Shown here: positions 54,586 through 63,132 of the stretch, piece by piece
Layout of the letters: each line of letters starts with the position of its first letter
Position numbering within the stretch: the first letter of the stretch is position 1
From: Vogesella urethralis
Lineage (GTDB): Bacteria > Pseudomonadota > Gammaproteobacteria > Burkholderiales > Chromobacteriaceae
Length of the DNA: 64,000 bases
NCBI RefSeq assembly: GCF_007644045.2
Contig: NZ_VMDW02000066.1
Span: 62,001 to 126,000, forward strand
Direction of reading: 5' to 3'
Notes under the pieces: generated by a model
What the model was told of the DNA's origin: nothing
Seen by the model: only the letters and a program-made list of their open reading frames with translations
The model's database searches: none
Position numbers and translations under genes: made by a program

Positions 54586-56025
54586 ATGAAATCCCATCCG
54601 CGCCACGCCCGCATCAAGGGCGATCCCTTCATTCCCAGCCGTTTCATCTTTGGCGATGCCGTCGAGGAGAAAGGCCTGGAGCCCTACGAGTATGTGATTC
54701 ATACCGAGGCCCCGGCCTTTGTCTGCCGTCTGGTGGGCATGGATCTGACACCGTTCGACGGGCGCGACAAGGACGGCTTTCATAGCGAAGTCCTGTTCGA
54801 CGAGCAGTACAACCTGACGCATTACGTCACCAACTCCGGCTTCCGCCTGTTCGATTTCAACTTCTGGGGCGAGCTGCCTACCGCGGCCGAGCTGAAGAAA
54901 ATCTGTGACGAAGCCATGCAGGTATACCAGCGCCTGCAAAAAGCCTACGCCGAGCGCGAAGTGGCGCCCAAGGAGCGCGACTTCCGCGTGGTGCCCACCG
55001 AGCCGCTGCCGCCGGCCGAGCGCCAGCGCCGCATCCGCGAGCTGGTGGATACCGCGCTGGACGCCGACAACAACCCGATGCGCCGCATGCAGTTGCCGAT
55101 GCTGGTGCAGCAGGCGCTGACCGGCGGCGATCAGGCCATCTTCACCGAGGCACAACTGGCGCTGGCCGACGATACCTCCGCCCGCGAGCAGTTGCTGGCG
55201 CTGGCGCGCGACAGCATCGCCTTTCCCGAAGTGATGCGGCCGGACGGCAGTGTGGTGTCTTACGAGCTGTGGGCGCTGCCGATGATCTTCTCGCGCGCGC
55301 AAGGCGGCTTCTGGTGGCACTTCCCGCTGCTGGAACGGGTAGAACCGGCGCTGGTGGACGCGCTGGGCCTGTCGGAAGACACCGTGTTGTGGCTGTCGCC
55401 CACCATCTTCAACACCGACATGCTGATCGAGCGCAATTGCCAGTCGCTGGTACACCTGGCGGCGGTGATGGACGCCGGTTGCGACATGGCGCCGCAGGAT
55501 GTGACCTCGGCGCGGGCTACCTATGATGCCGCCAGCCAGACCTTCAACCCGCAGCTGACCCTGTGCTGGCTGCCGTTCATCGTGGAGCGCGGCAAGCTGG
55601 ACGTGGACCGCGTGCGCAAACACGCCCGCCAGGCGCTGGACGCGGCCATGCCGCTGGTACAGCAGGCCATCGCCGCCGAAATGAAGTATGGCGAGGCCGA
55701 GCTGTTCGCCCCGCTGCCGTGGTGGGACGCGTTGGGCGCCGGCGTCTACGCGCTCAACCGCAAGCGGCTGGGCCTGCACCTGGCCCTGCTGCAAGGCAAG
55801 CACGAGAAGCTGGACCACCTGGAAGCGCTGGCCGCTTACCAGCCGGAGCACCAGGCCTACGACATCGTGTTCCAGGACAAAATCAGTGGCGAGCAGCACG
55901 GCGGCCTGCAATGGCAGCTGGTGCCCGACCTGGCCCCTAGCCGCGTACACGCCTGGGTAGACCTGGCCGAGTGCCTGCGCGCGGCCGGCGTTGGCCTGCG
56001 CGAGCAGCAAGCCCGCTACCACTAA
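54586..56025 (+). CDS. Uncharacterised 479-residue protein
   Basis: I do not recognise this protein with confidence. It has no signal peptide or transmembrane helix and starts MKSHPRHARIKGDPFIPSRF. Notable segments are the aromatic-rich YVTNSGFRLFDFNFWGELPT, a charged helical stretch at about 105-150, and the SYELWALPMIFSRAQGGFWW and DTVLWLSPTIFNTDMLIERN regions. The C-terminal third is helical. The even composition and long uninterrupted frame show it is a real gene. It could be one of the uncharacterised beta-proteobacterial families (I considered DUF2863 but could not confirm it). It stands alone between the GNAT gene and the cyclase gene. Confidence 0.8.
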   Translation: MKSHPRHARIKGDPFIPSRFIFGDAVEEKGLEPYEYVIHTEAPAFVCRLVGMDLTPFDGRDKDGFHSEVLFDEQYNLTHYVTNSGFRLFDFNFWGELPTAAELKKICDEAMQVYQRLQKAYAEREVAPKERDFRVVPTEPLPPAERQRRIRELVDTALDADNNPMRRMQLPMLVQQALTGGDQAIFTEAQLALADDTSAREQLLALARDSIAFPEVMRPDGSVVSYELWALPMIFSRAQGGFWWHFPLLERVEPALVDALGLSEDTVLWLSPTIFNTDMLIERNCQSLVHLAAVMDAGCDMAPQDVTSARATYDAASQTFNPQLTLCWLPFIVERGKLDVDRVRKHARQALDAAMPLVQQAIAAEMKYGEAELFAPLPWWDALGAGVYALNRKRLGLHLALLQGKHEKLDHLEALAAYQPEHQAYDIVFQDKISGEQHGGLQWQLVPDLAPSRVHAWVDLAECLRAAGVGLREQQARYH

Positions 56026-56155
56026 GCCGACACCGCCCGTTTTTGTACAGTAGCTGTTGCAGGTAGGGCGTTGTATGCTGAAGATCTTTTATAGAAATAA
56101 TGCTGTTGAGGCAAAATATTTGTTTTTGCGATGATAAATGCATTAAGGAGGCAGG

Positions 56156-58540
56156 GTGCCCGGTCGTTTTAGCCTGAAGTCGCTGCGCACAAGACTGGCT
56201 TTGTTCTGCTCCTTGCTGATGGTCATCGTGGTGCTGTTCACCAGCCTGATGAGCTACCTCGAAGGCCGGCAACGCGTGCGTGCCATGCAGTTGCAGCACC
56301 TGGAAGACGTGGTGACGCGGCTGAGCGACGACATCGACGACCGCGTGCGCACCCGCCACGTACTGCTGGAACAGGCGGCGGCCAGCCTGCAAGTAGACAA
56401 GCAGCACCTGCGCAGCCATGCCGGCGAGCTGTTGCAGACCTTCCGCTACCTGAAGGGCAGCTTCAGCAGCATCATGCTGTTCGACGCCGACGGCAACGTG
56501 GTGGCCGATTACCCCGAGCTGCCCGGCCGTCGCGGCAGCAACGTGCTCGACCGCCAGTACTTCAGCCAGACCCGCGACACGCTGCGCTCGCAGATCAGCG
56601 AGCCGGTACGGGTGCGCGACGACATCCGCCGCAGCCAGATCATTTTCACCTCGCCCATCCTGGACGAACACGGCCAGTTTGCCGGCATTCTGGGCGGTAG
56701 CCTGGAGCTGTTTGCCCCGGAACTGTTCGGCGACCTGCGCTCCATCGCCATCGGCCAGACCGGCTACCTCAACATCAATACCCGCAGCAGCCGCCTGACC
56801 ATTTTCCACCCCGAGCCGGCGCGCATCATGCAGGCCAGCCCCGACCTGAGCCGCGATCCGGTATTTGGCAAGGCGCTGCAGGGCTGGAACGGCAGCACCG
56901 AAAGCCTGGCGCCGAACGGCGAGCCGGCGCTGGTGGTGTACCGCAACATGAAAAACGTGGGCTGGATCGTCGGCGGCGTGTTCCCGCTGCGCGAAGCCTA
57001 CGCGCCGATCGGCGTGATGGCGCGCAACCACTTGCTGATCATCGTGCTGGCCACGCTGCTGGCGTTCCCGCTGTGCTGGTGGGGTATCAACTGGCTGCTG
57101 CAACCGTTGCAGGCGTTGCGCCGCAAGGTGCAGGCCATGCAGTTCGGTGCCGCCGACAGCATCCGTATCGAAGGTAGCCACGAGCTGGAAGTGCTGGCCG
57201 ACACCGTCTCTGGCGTGTTTGGCGAGCGCGAGCGCATCGCGCAGGAGCTGGCGGCGCGCGAAGCGTTTTTCCGGGCGCTGAACGAGTCGTCGCCGCTGGG
57301 CGTGTTTGTCACCGACGCCGACGGCGTGCTGGTGTACTGCAACCAGGCCACGCTGCAGCTGGGTGGCTTCAACCAGCGCGAGGAAGACTGGCTGGGCCGC
57401 CACTGGCTGGACGCGGTACACCCGGCGCAGCAGGCCAGCCTGAAGCTCGCCTGGCAGCAGCTGCAGCGCGGTGATAGCGCCGCGTTTTACGAGCTGTGCC
57501 AGCTGGCCGGCCCCAGCAGCCAGCTTTGCCGAGTGGAGCTGCGCTTTACCCGTCTGCAGCAAGGCAGTGCGCTGCGTTTCCTGGGCGTCGTGCACGACGT
57601 CAGCGACCGTGAGGAAGCGCTGCTGTCGATGACGGCCGAGCGCGAACGCGGCATGGCGATCCTGACTTCCATTGCCGACGCGGTGGTGCTGACCAACCAG
57701 CTGGACGAGGTGTGTTACATCAACCCGCCGGCGCAGCGCCTGCTGGGCCTGAATGCGGAAGAGGCGCAGGGCCGTGCGCTCAGCCTGTTCGTGTCGCTGG
57801 CCTATCCGGACAGCGGCCGGGCCGTGTCGTTGGCCGCGCTGGCCGAAACCAGCATGGCGCAGCCGGTGGAGCTGGACCTGTTGTCGCGCGACATGCGCCT
57901 GCAACCGGTGGTGCTGACGCTGTCGGTGGTACGCGCAGCCGGCAGCATGCATGGCTTCAAGGTCTGCGTACTGCACGATGACAGCGAACGTCGCCGCCGC
58001 GAGCGCAAGCACCGCTGGGAAGCCAGTCACGACGCGCTGACCGGCGTGCTGAACCGTCGCGGCTTCCTGGGGGCGCTGACCCAGCTGCTGGATAACCCGG
58101 ACGCAATGCAGCAGCACAACGTGCTGGTGATGATGGATCTGGACCACTTCAAGCAGGTCAACGACAGTGGTGGCCACCAGGCGGGCGACCAGATCCTGCA
58201 GGACCTGACCGCGGTGCTGCAGAAGCGCCTGCGCAATACCGACGTGATAGCCCGCCTGGGCGGCGACGAATTTGCGCTGATCCTGTACAACTGCGGCCGC
58301 GATACCGCGCTGGGCATCATGGAGTCGGTACGCGAAGACATCAGCCGGTTACGGCCGCACAGCAACCCCGACGTTTGCCGTGTGACGGCCAGTATCGGCC
58401 TGACCCGTATCCGTGCCGACGACACGCGGCCGCACGACATCATGCAGCGCGCCGATACCCGCTGCTACCAGGCCAAGGACCGTGGCCGTAACCGCGTGAT
58501 CGGCCACGACCAGAGCGACGACCCGGTGCTGCTGCGCTAA
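56156..58540 (+). CDS. Membrane diguanylate cyclase with Cache, PAS and GGDEF domains
   Basis: The protein (794 aa) starts at a GTG with AAGGAGG 5 bases upstream. It has a TM helix (about 14-35), a periplasmic Cache-type sensor (about 40-285), a second TM helix (about 292-313), a HAMP-like linker, two PAS domains (about 365-480 and 495-605) and a GGDEF domain. The catalytic motif is intact (IARLGGDEFALIL) with an RxxD inhibition site five residues before it (RNTD). There is no EAL domain, so it should only synthesise c-di-GMP. The ligand of the Cache domain is unknown. A bidirectional terminator follows. Confidence 0.93.
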   Translation: MPGRFSLKSLRTRLALFCSLLMVIVVLFTSLMSYLEGRQRVRAMQLQHLEDVVTRLSDDIDDRVRTRHVLLEQAAASLQVDKQHLRSHAGELLQTFRYLKGSFSSIMLFDADGNVVADYPELPGRRGSNVLDRQYFSQTRDTLRSQISEPVRVRDDIRRSQIIFTSPILDEHGQFAGILGGSLELFAPELFGDLRSIAIGQTGYLNINTRSSRLTIFHPEPARIMQASPDLSRDPVFGKALQGWNGSTESLAPNGEPALVVYRNMKNVGWIVGGVFPLREAYAPIGVMARNHLLIIVLATLLAFPLCWWGINWLLQPLQALRRKVQAMQFGAADSIRIEGSHELEVLADTVSGVFGERERIAQELAAREAFFRALNESSPLGVFVTDADGVLVYCNQATLQLGGFNQREEDWLGRHWLDAVHPAQQASLKLAWQQLQRGDSAAFYELCQLAGPSSQLCRVELRFTRLQQGSALRFLGVVHDVSDREEALLSMTAERERGMAILTSIADAVVLTNQLDEVCYINPPAQRLLGLNAEEAQGRALSLFVSLAYPDSGRAVSLAALAETSMAQPVELDLLSRDMRLQPVVLTLSVVRAAGSMHGFKVCVLHDDSERRRRERKHRWEASHDALTGVLNRRGFLGALTQLLDNPDAMQQHNVLVMMDLDHFKQVNDSGGHQAGDQILQDLTAVLQKRLRNTDVIARLGGDEFALILYNCGRDTALGIMESVREDISRLRPHSNPDVCRVTASIGLTRIRADDTRPHDIMQRADTRCYQAKDRGRNRVIGHDQSDDPVLLR

Positions 58541-58558
58541 GCGGCAGCCCGGCATGAA

Positions 58559-58591
58559 AAAGCCCCCGCTTGCAAGGCAAGCGGGGGCTTT
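58559..58591. terminator. Bidirectional terminator between the cyclase gene and gabD
   Basis: A perfect 15-bp inverted repeat (AAAGCCCCCGCTTGC and its complement) with a 3-base loop lies between two convergent stop codons. Confidence 0.88.
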
Positions 58592-58604
58592 GTGTTGCAG
58601 GGGC

Positions 58605-60065
58605 TTATTTGTCGATACCGCCCAGCAGCACGTACTTGATTTCCAGGTAGTCTTCGATGCCGTACTTGGAGCCTTCACGGCCCAGGCCGGACTGCTTCAC
58701 GCCGCCGAACGGCGCGGCTTCGTTGGACAAGATGCCGCTGTTGACCGCCACCATGCCGTACTCCAGGCCTTCGGACACGCGGAAGATGCGGCCGATATCG
58801 CGGGCGTAGAAGTACGAGGCCAGGCCGAACTCGGTGTCGTTGGCCATCTGGATGGCTTCTTCTTCGCTGTGGAAGCGGAAGATCGGCGCCAGCGGGCCGA
58901 AGGTTTCTTCCTTCGCCACTTTCATCGCCGGGGTCACGCCGGTGATCACGGTCGGTTCGAAGAAGCTGTGGCCCAGCGCGTGGCGCTTGCCGCCGGTGAC
59001 CAGTTGGCCGCCTTTGGCCAGCGCGTCGGCAATGTGCTCTTCCACTTTGGCCACCGCGTTCTGGTCGATCATCGGGCCTTGGGTCACGCCGTTTTCCAGG
59101 CCGTTACCCACCTTCAGTTTGGCTACGGCAGCGGCAAACTTCTCGGCGAAGGCGTCGTACACGCCGTCCTGTACCAGCAGACGGTTGGCGCACACGCAGG
59201 TCTGGCCGGCGTTGCGGTACTTGGAAATGATGGCGCCTTCCACGGCGGCGTCCAGGTCGGCGTCGTCGAACACGATGAACGGCGCGTTGCCGCCCAGTTC
59301 CATCGATACTTTCTTCACCGTCTCGGCGCATTGGCTGATCAGCTTGCGGCCAACCTCGGTGGAGCCGGTGAAGGAGAATTTCTTCACGGTGTCGCTACCG
59401 GTCAGCACGCCGCCGATTTCGGTAGAACCGCCGGTCAGCACGGAGAACACGCCAGCCGGAATGCCGGCGCGCTCGGCCAGTACGGCAATGGCCAGTGCCG
59501 ACAGCGGGGTCTGGCTGGCGGGGCGTACCACCATCGGGCAGCCGGCGGCCAGTGCCGGGGCGGCCTTGCGGGTGATCATGGCGTTCGGGAAGTTCCACGG
59601 CGTGATGGCGGCGGTAACGCCGATCGGCTCCTTGGTCACCAGAATGCGCTTGTCAAAGCCGGTGGACGGAATGGTGTCGCCGTAGATGCGCTTGGCTTCT
59701 TCGGCGTACCACTCGATGTAGCTGGCGCCGTAGGCGATTTCGCCCTTGGCTTCTGCCAGCGGCTTGCCTTGTTCGCTGGTGAGGATCACGCCCAGGTCGT
59801 CCTGGTTGGCCATCATCAGGTCGAACCATTTGCGCAGGATGCCCGCGCGCTCTTTGGCAGATTTCTTTTTCCAGGTCTTGAACGCTTCGGCGGCGCCGGC
59901 AACAGCGCGCTCGGCTTCGGCACGGCCCATTTTCGGTACGTGGGCGATCACTTCGCCAGTGGCCGGGTTGGTGACGGCGATGGTTTCGCCGCTGTCGGCG
60001 TCGAGCCACTGGCCGTTGATGTAGCACTGCTGGCGCAGCAGGGACGGGTCTTTCAGGTTCAGCAT
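58605..60065 (-). CDS. gabD: Succinate-semialdehyde dehydrogenase
   Basis: The protein (486 aa) is an NAD(P)-dependent aldehyde dehydrogenase of the GabD type. The catalytic Glu lies in SMELGGNAPFIVFDDADLD, the nucleophilic Cys in NAGQTCVCANRLLVQ, and the cofactor loop is FSFTGSTEVGRKLI. It oxidises succinate semialdehyde, made from 4-aminobutyrate by GabT, to succinate. gabT lies upstream on the same strand, which supports the assignment over glutarate-semialdehyde dehydrogenase. Confidence 0.94.
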   Translation of the reverse strand: MLNLKDPSLLRQQCYINGQWLDADSGETIAVTNPATGEVIAHVPKMGRAEAERAVAGAAEAFKTWKKKSAKERAGILRKWFDLMMANQDDLGVILTSEQGKPLAEAKGEIAYGASYIEWYAEEAKRIYGDTIPSTGFDKRILVTKEPIGVTAAITPWNFPNAMITRKAAPALAAGCPMVVRPASQTPLSALAIAVLAERAGIPAGVFSVLTGGSTEIGGVLTGSDTVKKFSFTGSTEVGRKLISQCAETVKKVSMELGGNAPFIVFDDADLDAAVEGAIISKYRNAGQTCVCANRLLVQDGVYDAFAEKFAAAVAKLKVGNGLENGVTQGPMIDQNAVAKVEEHIADALAKGGQLVTGGKRHALGHSFFEPTVITGVTPAMKVAKEETFGPLAPIFRFHSEEEAIQMANDTEFGLASYFYARDIGRIFRVSEGLEYGMVAVNSGILSNEAAPFGGVKQSGLGREGSKYGIEDYLEIKYVLLGGIDK

Positions 60066-60084
60066 GGGGGTGTCCTTTTGGCGA

Positions 60085-60119
60085 TGCGGCCAACGTTGCC
60101 AGGGGCAAGGTTGGCCGCA
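60085..60119. repeat. Inverted pair of the uptake-sequence-like word between gabT and gabD
   Basis: TGCGGCCAACGTTGCC and GGCAAGGTTGGCCGCA form a 16-bp stem with one mismatch and a 3-base loop. Both arms are copies of the dispersed ten-base word. There is no T-run on either strand, so it is not a classical terminator, although it could slow transcription or stabilise gabT mRNA. Confidence 0.75.
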
Positions 60120-60138
60120 GGGTCAGGCTAGTTCAGTA

Positions 60139-61404
60139 TCAGGCCTTGATGGCAGCAACCAGTTTCTGCAGCGCTTCTTCGAAGACCTCGTCTTCGATGG
60201 TCAGCGGGAACAGGAAACGCACCACGTTGCCGTACACGCCGCAGATCAGCAGGATCAGGCCGGATTCCAGCGCCTTGGTCTGCACTTTCTTGGCGAAGTC
60301 GGCGTCAGCGTCGTGGCTGCCGGCCTTGTTGAATTCCACGGCAATCATGGCGCCCGGGCCGCGCACGTCGGCAATTTGCGGGATCTCGGCTTTCAGGCCG
60401 TTCAGGGTTTCTTTCAGCTGGGCGCCCAGTTTGTTGGCGCGCTCCAGCAGTTTTTCTTCCTGGATGGCGCTGATGACGGCCTTGGCCGCGGCCAGGGCCA
60501 GCGGGCTGCCGGCGTAAGTGCCGCCCAGACCGCCCGGTGCCGGTGCGTCCATGACCTGGGCGCGGCCAACTACGGCAGAGATCGGGAAGCCACCGGCCAT
60601 CGATTTGGCCATGGTCAGCAGGTCCGGCGCCACGTCGTAGTGTTCCATGGCGAAGAATTTGCCGGTACGGGCAAAGCCGGCCTGTACTTCGTCGGCGATC
60701 ATCAGGATACCGTGCTGGTCGCACAGGGCGCGCAGTGCGCGAACCCACTCGGCCGGCGCCTGGTAGAAGCCGCCTTCGCCTTGTACCGGTTCGAAGATGA
60801 TGGCAGCCACGCGGGTGGCTTCAATATCGTACTTGAACAGCTTTTCGATGCTGGCGATGGACTCTTCGATCGACACGCCGTGCAGCGGGTTCGGGAACAG
60901 TGCGTGGTATACGTCGGACGGGAACGGGCCGAAACCGATCTTGTACGGGGCTACCTTGCCGGTCAGCGCCATCCCCATCAGGGTACGGCCGTGGAAACCG
61001 CCACCAAAGGCGATGATGCCGGGGCGGCCGGTAGCGGCACGGGCGATCTTGACGGCGTTTTCAACGGCTTCGGCGCCGGTGGTGTAAAACGCGGTTTTGT
61101 TCTCGCCCGGGATCGGTGCCAGCTTGTTCAGCTGTTCGGCCACGTCGATATACAGTTCGTACGGCACCACCTGGTAGCAGGTGTGGCTGAATTTGTTCAG
61201 TTGCTCGGCGACGGCAGCTTGCACCTTGTCGTGCAGGTGGCCGGTGTTCAGTACGCCGATACCACCGGCAAAGTCGATGTAGCGCTTGCCTTCGGTGTCC
61301 CAGATTTCGGCGTTTTTGGCACGCTCGGCAAAGAAGGAACACATTACGCCCACACCGCGCGGGGTGGCGTTGGCTTTACGCTGCATCAGTTGTTGCGGGT
61401 TCAT
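60139..61404 (-). CDS. gabT: 4-aminobutyrate aminotransferase
   Basis: GabT (421 aa) is a PLP-dependent class III aminotransferase that converts 4-aminobutyrate and 2-oxoglutarate to succinate semialdehyde and glutamate. It has the conserved IDFAGGIGVLNTGH start, GFHGRTLMGMALTG in the PLP region, ILMIADEVQAGFARTGKFFA and the PLP lysine in LLTMAKSMAGGFPISAVVGR. The ATG has AGGAGAG upstream. gabT-gabD forms a GABA degradation pair. A MocR regulator at 51.4-52.9 kb is a possible but unproven regulator. Confidence 0.95.
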   Translation of the reverse strand: MNPQQLMQRKANATPRGVGVMCSFFAERAKNAEIWDTEGKRYIDFAGGIGVLNTGHLHDKVQAAVAEQLNKFSHTCYQVVPYELYIDVAEQLNKLAPIPGENKTAFYTTGAEAVENAVKIARAATGRPGIIAFGGGFHGRTLMGMALTGKVAPYKIGFGPFPSDVYHALFPNPLHGVSIEESIASIEKLFKYDIEATRVAAIIFEPVQGEGGFYQAPAEWVRALRALCDQHGILMIADEVQAGFARTGKFFAMEHYDVAPDLLTMAKSMAGGFPISAVVGRAQVMDAPAPGGLGGTYAGSPLALAAAKAVISAIQEEKLLERANKLGAQLKETLNGLKAEIPQIADVRGPGAMIAVEFNKAGSHDADADFAKKVQTKALESGLILLICGVYGNVVRFLFPLTIEDEVFEEALQKLVAAIKA

Positions 61405-61615
61405 GAATCTCTCCTAGGTAGACGACCGGGCTGGCCAGCCTGCCACGACACGGGCAGGGCAGTGGGATGGCCATTGTTTGCATCGATTCTAGCGTGGTGT
61501 TTAGCAAAGCGCCACGAGTGATTGATAATTTAAACAGTCGGCGCGGCGCAGTGTGGCGATTCGGCACGCTGTCCGACAATCCAGCCATGTTGCCGTGGCC
61601 GGTGGCGGCCACGGG
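61405..61615. other. Intergenic region upstream of gabT
   Basis: These 211 bases separate gabT from the TolC-family gene terminator. An AT-rich patch (61500-61545, with TTGATAATTTAAACAG) may belong to the gabT control region. On the minus strand a TAGAAT hexamer (61486-61491) resembles a -10 box but has no good -35. No gene is seen. Confidence 0.35.
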
Positions 61616-61651
61616 CGAAGAAAAACCCCGTTGCCGCGGCAAACGGGGTTT
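61616..61651 (-). terminator. Rho-independent terminator of the TolC-family gene
   Basis: On the minus strand AACCCCGTTTGCC and GGCAACGGGGTT pair with one bulged base and are followed by TTTTTCTT. It begins 21 bases after the stop. Confidence 0.85.
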
Positions 61652-61672
61652 CTGGCTGTGGTGTGGCGAGGA

Positions 61673-62980
61673 TCAGAAGAAGCGGTTGATATCGGCCACG
61701 ACTTTGTCGTCCAGCTCGCCGGCAGCCTGTGCCAGCGACAGGCGGGCGTACAGGTAGTTATAGCGCGCTTCGGCCAGGCCGCGTACCGCGTCCTGGTAGT
61801 CGCGCTCGGCGTTCAGCAGGTCGAGGTTGGTACGTACACCGACGTCCTTGCCCAGCCGGGTGGAGTCCAGCTTGCTCTTGGCGGAGACCAGCAGCTGCTC
61901 TTGCGCTTTGACCAGCGCCGCGCCGTTGCTGACACCTAGCCAGGCGCGGCGTACGTCCAGCCGTACCTGACGACGGGCAGCCTCTACGTCTTCGCGCGCT
62001 TTGTCCAGGTTGGCCGCGGCCTCCGTTACTTGCGAGCTGATGGCGCCACCGGTGTACAGCGGCATGCTCAGGTTCAGGCCCAGGCTATTGCCGCGGGTGT
62101 GCTGCTGTTTGCTGGCTTTACTGCTGGGGCTGTTGCTGTACTCGTCGCTGAGCCCGGCAGTCAGGCTCACGGTGGGCAGGTGCTTGCCGCGCGCGTCTTC
62201 CAGCGTACGTTCGGCCAGCAACTGTTGCTGCAGTGCCGATTTCAGCGCCAGGCTGCCGGCTTCACCGCGGGCGATCCAGCTGTCCAGTGCGCCGATATCG
62301 CCATTGCCCAGCGCTTTCTCGTTATGCAGGCGGTTGATCCGCTCCGGCGGCAAGCCAGTCAGGTTGGCCAGCGTGTTGCGCTTGATTTCCAGGTCGCTGA
62401 CGGCGGCAATTTCCTTGGCCTGGGCGGCATCGTAGCCGGCTTGGGCTTCGTGGGTGTCGGTGATGGTGGCAGTACCGACTTCGAATGCCTTCTTGGCTTG
62501 CGCCAGCTGGCGGTCGTAGGCTTTCTTGGTGGCCTGGGTAACGTTCAGCACGTCTTCGGCCAGCAGAACGTCAAAGTAGGCACGGGCGACGCTGGCAATC
62601 AGCTGCTGGGTGGCGGCATCGAACTGCACGCCGGACAGCTCGCTGGCGATCAGGCCCTTTTTGTAGGCACCGTAGCTGGCGATGTCGAACAGCGGCTGCG
62701 ACAGCTGGACGCCGACGCTGCGCCCGGTATAGGCATCGATGTCGGGTTTCATGGCGTCGGTACGGGTCACGCTGGCCGACAGGCCAACGGTTGGCCGCAG
62801 CTGGGCGCGGCCCTGTACCGCTTTTTCCTGACCGGCTTGCAGCGTGGCACGGGCACCGGCGTAGCCGGCGTCGTAGTTGCGTGCGGCCTGTACTGCTTCG
62901 TTGAGGTCGAAAGCCTGGGCACTGGCAGCCATGCCCAGCGACAGCAGGGTGGTCAAGATAAGCTGATGGCGTTGTTTCAT
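61673..62980 (-). CDS. tolC: TolC-family outer-membrane protein
   Basis: The protein (435 aa) has a signal peptide (MKQRHQLILTTLLSLGMAAS) and two outer-membrane-efflux repeats (for example RARAQLRP-like GRAQLRPTVGLSASVTRTDA and NSLGLNLSMPLYTGGAISSQ). It lacks a lipobox, so it is of the TolC rather than OprM type. TolC channels serve type I secretion and RND or ABC pumps. It lies 152 bases after an RND permease gene on the same strand and may be its channel. The ATG at 62980 is preferred; an in-frame ATG four codons upstream (62992) is possible. Confidence 0.9.
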   Translation of the reverse strand: MKQRHQLILTTLLSLGMAASAQAFDLNEAVQAARNYDAGYAGARATLQAGQEKAVQGRAQLRPTVGLSASVTRTDAMKPDIDAYTGRSVGVQLSQPLFDIASYGAYKKGLIASELSGVQFDAATQQLIASVARAYFDVLLAEDVLNVTQATKKAYDRQLAQAKKAFEVGTATITDTHEAQAGYDAAQAKEIAAVSDLEIKRNTLANLTGLPPERINRLHNEKALGNGDIGALDSWIARGEAGSLALKSALQQQLLAERTLEDARGKHLPTVSLTAGLSDEYSNSPSSKASKQQHTRGNSLGLNLSMPLYTGGAISSQVTEAAANLDKAREDVEAARRQVRLDVRRAWLGVSNGAALVKAQEQLLVSAKSKLDSTRLGKDVGVRTNLDLLNAERDYQDAVRGLAEARYNYLYARLSLAQAAGELDDKVVADINRFF

Positions 62981-63132
62981 CGCTCGTTCCATAAAAATAT
63001 AAACTGTCTTCCAGCTGCCAACCATAGCGCAAGATGGCCGGTTTTTCAGCTGTTAAATGATGAGCACGTGTTAAGACTGGGTCGCACCCGTGCTGGCTGC
63101 CGATCTGGCGTGCCAGCACGGGCGCAACAGGC

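Noticed and set aside
55937..58177. Minus-strand open frame of 746 codons opposite the Cache-PAS-GGDEF gene
   Set aside because: It is a shadow; the translation is His/Gln/Val-rich without domains, while the plus-strand protein has intact catalytic motifs.
60085..60119. Classical terminator between gabT and gabD
   Set aside because: The stem is strong but there is no T-run on the gab strand, and the two enzymes act in sequence, so full termination is unlikely.
510..62799. The TGCGGCCAAC word as a regulator operator or Chi site
   Set aside because: It occurs inside and between unrelated genes, in both orientations at similar frequency, and mostly away from promoters, which does not fit an operator or a strand-biased recombination site.
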